Origin: Oceanospirillaceae bacterium
GTDB taxonomy: Bacteria > Pseudomonadota > Gammaproteobacteria > Pseudomonadales > Balneatricaceae
NCBI GenBank assembly: GCA_003497765.1
Contig: DNNY01000168.1
Location: 1-10,514 of the forward strand
DNA length: 10,514 bases
Direction of reading: 5' to 3'
Part shown: positions 7,382 to 10,514 of the stretch, in pieces
How the letters are laid out: each line of letters opens with the position of its first letter
Numbering within the stretch: position 1 is the stretch's first letter
Made by a program: the position numbers and the translations under genes
The notes under the pieces: generated by a model
Seen by the model: only the letters and a program-made list of their open reading frames with translations
Told to the model about the DNA's origin: nothing
The model's database searches: none

Positions 7382-8032
7382 ATGGTTTTTTTACTTAAGC
7401 GGCTACAAGGTGTATCTATAAGCGTTATTGGCATGGCCGCGCTGTTTTTTTCTATGTCGTTATGGGCAGCCACACCAGCGCAACAATTGACGCAACATTT
7501 AGGCAATTATGCCAGTTTACAAGCTGATTTTGTGCAGTATTTACTGGATTCCAGTGGCAGTCGTTTGCAAGAAACCCGTGGCCAAATGAAGTTGTTACAA
7601 CCGAATAAGTTTTATTGGCAAACTGAAGATCCTTTTGCCCAAACTATTGTCAGTAATGGCCAGGAAGTGTGGATTTATGATCCCGATTTGGAACAAGTGA
7701 CAGTGCAAATTCTGGATACCCGGGTAACCGCCACGCCGGCACTACTATTAAGCGGTGATCAGCAAATGATAGCCGAGCACTTTGAAGTGCAGGTAAATAT
7801 TGGTAGTGATGGTATGCAGCAATTTGTGTTAGTTCCCAAAGACACTGAGAGCCTTTACGAGAGCATTAAATTGTATATTTTCGATGGCCAACTAAAGCAG
7901 ATGCAATTAGTGGATACCTTGCAACAAAAAACCGCTATGAACTTTTTTAATCTGGTACAAGGTGCAGCTATTTCTGATCAGGTTTTTCAATTTCAGTTAC
8001 CTGCTGATACTGACCTGATTGATATGCGTTAG
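7382..8032 (+). CDS. lolA: Outer-membrane lipoprotein carrier protein LolA
   Basis: LolA is the periplasmic chaperone that accepts lipoproteins from the LolCDE transporter and passes them to LolB at the outer membrane. The 216-residue precursor has a Sec signal peptide: positive residues K6/R7, a hydrophobic core at about 11-27 and probable cleavage after SLWA at A29. The mature part shows the LolA-type beta fold, with NYASLQADFVQ (42-52), PNKFYW (74-79), VWIYDPDLEQVTVQ and the C-terminal FQFQLPADTDLIDMR. The position of E. coli Arg43 is Gln73 here (see findings), while the following PN, F77 and W79 are kept. The start lies 1 bp after the ftsK stop. AAGGG (7371-7375), inside the ftsK 3' end, is the ribosome-binding site, so the two genes are translationally coupled. 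Confidence 0.95.
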   Translation: MVFLLKRLQGVSISVIGMAALFFSMSLWAATPAQQLTQHLGNYASLQADFVQYLLDSSGSRLQETRGQMKLLQPNKFYWQTEDPFAQTIVSNGQEVWIYDPDLEQVTVQILDTRVTATPALLLSGDQQMIAEHFEVQVNIGSDGMQQFVLVPKDTESLYESIKLYIFDGQLKQMQLVDTLQQKTAMNFFNLVQGAAISDQVFQFQLPADTDLIDMR

Positions 8033-8035
8033 GCC

Positions 8036-9379
8036 ATGGCCATGCCAGATTTATTTGATACGCAACAAAACACCGGTTACCAGCCCCTTGCTGCTCGTAT
8101 GCGTCCCCAAAATATCAGCGAATATGTTGGTCAAGCACATCTATTAGGGCCAGGTAAAAGCTTATCCCAAGTGGTAGCTGGTGGGTCATTGCATTCCATG
8201 ATTCTATGGGGGCCGCCAGGCGTAGGTAAAACTACTTTAGCGCGATTGTTAAGTCAGGCCACTAATGCCCATTTTATTAATCTTTCTGCCGTAATGTCTG
8301 GGGTCAAAGATATTCGTGCCGCCGTTGAAGAGGCTCAGCAAATAAAGATACAGTCGGGTAGAAGCAGTCTGTTATTTGTTGATGAGGTGCATCGCTTTAA
8401 TAAATCACAACAAGATGCCTTTCTGCCCTATGTAGAGGACGGAACTTTTATCTTTATTGGCGCCACTACTGAAAATCCTGCCTTTGAATTAAATAATGCC
8501 TTAATGTCACGTGCCCGAGTATATATTCTAAAAAGTCTGCAAGCAGAAGATTTACTAGCATTATTAAACCGGACTCTAGCTGATAAAGATCGTGGCCTTG
8601 GCCATTTATCCCTGCAAATAGATGACAAAGTTGCTGGGTTAATTACCAGAGCAGCTGATGGTGATGCCCGACGACTTCTTAATATATTGGAAATTGCTAG
8701 TGATTTAGCCAATGACCAAGATGGTCAGTTATCTATCGACCTGTTAGCCGAAGTATTACAAACTAGTCCCAAACGTTACGATAAAGGTGGCGATATCTTT
8801 TACGATCAGATATCCGCCTTTCATAAATCAGTACGAGGCTCCGACCCTAATGCTAGTCTGTATTGGTTAGCACGTATGTTAGATGCCGGTTGTGACCCCT
8901 TGTATATTGCCCGTCGTCTACTGGCTATTGCCTCAGAAGATATTGGAAATGCTGATCCTAGAGCTCTTGAAGTTACTACCAATGCTTGGTTAGCCTTTGA
9001 GCGCCTGGGCCCCGCTGAGGGCAATAGAGCCATTGCCCATGCCGCTGTTTATTGTGCCTGTGCGCCCAAAAGTAATGCTGTGCATATGGCCTTTAAAGCA
9101 GCTATGCAACTGGTACAAGATGAGCCTGACTATGACGTACCAGAACACCTACGCAACGCACCAACCAAGCTAGCAAAAAGCATGGGACATGGTGCTGAGT
9201 ATCGTTATGCCCATAACGAAGAGCAGGCGTTTGCTGCTGGCGAATGTTATTTGCCTCCAGAATTAGCGGATTTAGAGCTCTATCAGCCCTCTAATAGAGG
9301 CTTGGAAAGTAAAATCGCCGATAAGCTCGCTAGTTTGCAGCAATTAAACCAAGATAGCCCTACAAAGCGTTATAAATAG
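8036..9379 (+). CDS. rarA: Replication-associated recombination protein A (MgsA/RarA AAA ATPase)
   Basis: RarA is a clamp-loader-like AAA+ ATPase that acts at stalled or gapped replication forks and associates with SSB. The 447 residues are full length. Motifs are Walker A GPPGVGKT (59-66), Walker B LLFVDEVH (112-119), [13 protein letters not shown] (119-131), sensor 1 GATTENP (142-148) and the arginine-finger segment SRARVY (158-163). The C-terminal tetramerisation region keeps [33 protein letters not shown] and [11 protein letters not shown]. It starts 3 bp after lolA. A second ATG at 8042 is 8 nt from a weak AGG (8031-8033) overlapping the lolA stop and may be the true start, making the protein 445 residues. 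The first ATG sits in the centre of the palindrome GGCCATGGCC (8032-8041). Confidence 0.97.
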   Translation: MAMPDLFDTQQNTGYQPLAARMRPQNISEYVGQAHLLGPGKSLSQVVAGGSLHSMILWGPPGVGKTTLARLLSQATNAHFINLSAVMSGVKDIRAAVEEAQQIKIQSGRSSLLFVDEVHRFNKSQQDAFLPYVEDGTFIFIGATTENPAFELNNALMSRARVYILKSLQAEDLLALLNRTLADKDRGLGHLSLQIDDKVAGLITRAADGDARRLLNILEIASDLANDQDGQLSIDLLAEVLQTSPKRYDKGGDIFYDQISAFHKSVRGSDPNASLYWLARMLDAGCDPLYIARRLLAIASEDIGNADPRALEVTTNAWLAFERLGPAEGNRAIAHAAVYCACAPKSNAVHMAFKAAMQLVQDEPDYDVPEHLRNAPTKLAKSMGHGAEYRYAHNEEQAFAAGECYLPPELADLELYQPSNRGLESKIADKLASLQQLNQDSPTKRYK

Positions 9380-9392
9380 TGATCAACTAGGC

Positions 9393-9398
9393 TATAAT
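9393..9398 (+). promoter_or_regulatory. Putative -10 box of the crcB-serS promoter
   Basis: TATAAT is a perfect -10 hexamer located 14 bp after the rarA stop. The best -35 candidate, TTATAA (9370-9375) with a 17-bp spacer, overlaps the end of rarA and matches only 3 of 6 positions. Transcription would start near 9405, leaving a 37-nt leader. The leader is too short for, and shows no resemblance to, the fluoride riboswitch often found before crcB. Confidence 0.5.
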
Positions 9399-9427
9399 CC
9401 TCGACGTATCACCAATAGAAATAAATA

Positions 9428-9445
9428 ATGGTTGTTGTGTTGTGA
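9428..9445 (+). other. Five-codon leader ORF overlapping the crcB start
   Basis: ATG GTT GTT GTG TTG TGA encodes Met-Val-Val-Val-Leu. Its stop codon overlaps the crcB GTG start in a GTGA arrangement (9442-9445), the geometry of translational coupling by stop-start reinitiation. No Shine-Dalgarno sequence precedes either start codon. The mini-ORF may be chance, but it could explain how a GTG with no ribosome-binding site is used. Confidence 0.35.
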
Positions 9446-9819
9446 ATACCCTTATATTTATCGCTTGTGGTGGCGCTGTAGGAGCCTTATTACGCTACTC
9501 TTTACAAGTTGCCATTCCTGCTACTACAGGTAAATTGCCTGTAGCCATGTTGCTAGCTAATGTACTTGGTTCATTAGCAATGGGTATTTTGTTTGTATTA
9601 ATCCAAGAGAAAACCTTGTTAGCAGAGTGGCTAAGACCCTTGCTAATGGTCGGTTTATTAGGCGCCTTTACAACCTTTTCTACATTTTCTTTGGATACCA
9701 TTCGCTTATTGGAAGCAGGGCAGTTTGCTGTTGCAGTAACCAATATATTATTAAGTGTGGTGTTATCCGTTGGTGCTGCCTATATCGGCATTACCATTAC
9801 ACGATTACTAAGCCAATAA
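9442..9819 (+). CDS. crcB: Fluoride channel CrcB (Fluc)
   Basis: CrcB/Fluc proteins are inner-membrane fluoride channels that let fluoride leave the cytoplasm and protect enolase and pyrophosphatase. The 125-residue protein is the usual size, with four hydrophobic segments (about 3-22, 34-54, 64-84 and 97-120). Signature motifs are GGAVGALLRY (10-19), LLANVLGSLAMG (37-48, with pore Asn N40) and GLLGAFTTFSTFS (71-83), which carries the phenylalanine and threonine residues lining the fluoride path and the central sodium site. Only one copy is present, so it should form a dual-topology homodimer. The GTG start is the only in-frame start near the conserved N-terminus. The gene lies 62 bp after rarA behind its own -10 box and 32 bp before serS. 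Confidence 0.96.
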   Translation: MNTLIFIACGGAVGALLRYSLQVAIPATTGKLPVAMLLANVLGSLAMGILFVLIQEKTLLAEWLRPLLMVGLLGAFTTFSTFSLDTIRLLEAGQFAVAVTNILLSVVLSVGAAYIGITITRLLSQ

Positions 9820-9851
9820 AGAATTTTAACTACAGTTACCAGGAATCACTA

Positions 9852-10514
9852 ATGCTGGACCCCAAACTTATTCGCAATAACGCCGCCCAAATAGCTGAGC
9901 AATTACTTATTAAAGGCTATGAGTTGGACGTTGACCAATTGTCTGCCTTAGAAGCACAGCGTAAACAATTACAGATAGATACTGAAAATCTGCAAAGTGA
10001 GCGCAATAGCAAATCAAAGCAAATTGGTCAGCTAAAAGCTCAGGGGTTATCAGCTGATGAAGTCTTGGCAGAGGTGGGTTCTTTAGGTGCTAAATTAGAT
10101 GCCAGTAAACAACAACTAAAAGCATTGCAGTCTGAACTAAATAGCGTTTTAGCAGGTATCCCCAATATTCCTCACTCCAGTGTGCCAGCAGGCGCTGATG
10201 AAGATGATAATGTAGAAGTATTAACTTGGGGTACAAAGCCGGAGTTTGATTTCCCCATCAAAGACCATGTTGATTTGGGTGAGGGCATAGGTGGGCTTAA
10301 TTTTGCTGCTGCCACCAAACTTGCTGGGGCGCGCTTTATGGTATTGGAAGGGCAGTTGGCCCGCCTGCACCGTGCCCTGATTCAATTTATGCTTAATACC
10401 CATACGGGTGATCATGGTTATGAGGAAATCTATGTGCCTTATTTAACCAATGCGGACTCACTCCGTGGCACTGGGCAACTACCAAAATTTGAAGAAGATC
10501 TGTTTAAAGTACCT
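9852..10514 (+). CDS. serS: Serine--tRNA ligase, 5' part (truncated by the window edge)
   Basis: SerRS charges tRNA-Ser and tRNA-Sec with serine. The first 221 codons are present, about half of a typical protein of some 425-430 residues, and the frame is open to the last base. MLDPKLIRNN is a typical start. Residues about 27-100 are the charged, Gln/Leu-rich antiparallel coiled-coil arm that contacts the long variable arm of tRNA-Ser. IPNIPHSSVPAGADEDDNVEV (103-123) is the conserved linker into the class II catalytic domain. GARFMVLEGQLARLHRALIQFM leads into the motif 1 region ending EEIYVPYL (191-198), followed by GTGQLPKFEEDLF (206-218). Motifs 2 and 3 lie beyond the window. AGGA (9841-9844), 7 nt before the ATG, is the ribosome-binding site. 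It may be cotranscribed with crcB. Confidence 0.97.
   Translation, partial: MLDPKLIRNNAAQIAEQLLIKGYELDVDQLSALEAQRKQLQIDTENLQSERNSKSKQIGQLKAQGLSADEVLAEVGSLGAKLDASKQQLKALQSELNSVLAGIPNIPHSSVPAGADEDDNVEVLTWGTKPEFDFPIKDHVDLGEGIGGLNFAAATKLAGARFMVLEGQLARLHRALIQFMLNTHTGDHGYEEIYVPYLTNADSLRGTGQLPKFEEDLFKVP

Noticed and set aside
9380..9441. Possible fluoride riboswitch upstream of crcB
   Set aside because: The leader is about 37 nt, has no convincing pseudoknot-forming arms and does not resemble the crcB motif consensus. Only a promoter and a mini-ORF are supported.

Overview
This window is a stretch of conserved housekeeping chromosome from a gammaproteobacterium. The gene order is clpS-clpA > < infA-bpt-aat, then ftsK-lolA-rarA-crcB-serS. 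This is the backbone known around clpA, infA, ftsK and serS in Pseudomonas-type and other non-enteric gammaproteobacteria. The DNA is moderately AT-rich. Two things argue against an enterobacterium: bpt (aspartate/glutamate leucyltransferase) is present, and the serW, cydCD, trxB and lrp genes that E. coli carries here are absent. A marine Pseudomonadales/Cellvibrionales-like host fits, but no single marker settles it. I see no mobile element, CRISPR array, tRNA or rRNA, and no gene that looks foreign.

Layout. Positions 1-116 are a non-coding leader with an inverted repeat and an extended -10 promoter. Positions 117-2731 (+) encode ClpS and ClpA, separated by 2 bp. Positions 2732-2803 hold hairpins between the convergent clpA and infA genes. 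Positions 2804-4544 (-) are a probable aat-bpt-infA operon. Positions 4545-4806 are a divergent intergenic region with a promoter for aat, a promoter for ftsK, A/T tracts and two adjacent inverted repeats. trxB, which sits between aat and ftsK in pseudomonads, is missing. Positions 4807-9379 (+) are a tight ftsK-lolA-rarA operon with gaps of 1 and 3 bp. Positions 9380-9441 hold a second promoter, followed by crcB and the first 221 codons of serS, which runs off the window.

How the genes work together. The left half gathers almost all of the bacterial N-degron pathway. Aat adds Leu/Phe to N-terminal Arg/Lys, and Bpt adds Leu to N-terminal Asp/Glu. ClpS recognises the resulting destabilising N-termini and delivers them to the ClpA unfoldase, whose ClpP partner is not in this window. 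The right half combines chromosome segregation and division (FtsK), outer-membrane lipoprotein transport (LolA), replication-fork maintenance (RarA), fluoride export (CrcB) and tRNA charging (SerS).

I did not find a convincing new system. The observations most worth checking are an A7 slippery direct repeat in the ftsK linker that could yield a 300-residue membrane-domain form, two adjacent palindromes in the ftsK leader, a Gln in LolA where E. coli has the functionally important Arg43, and a five-codon leader ORF overlapping the crcB GTG start.
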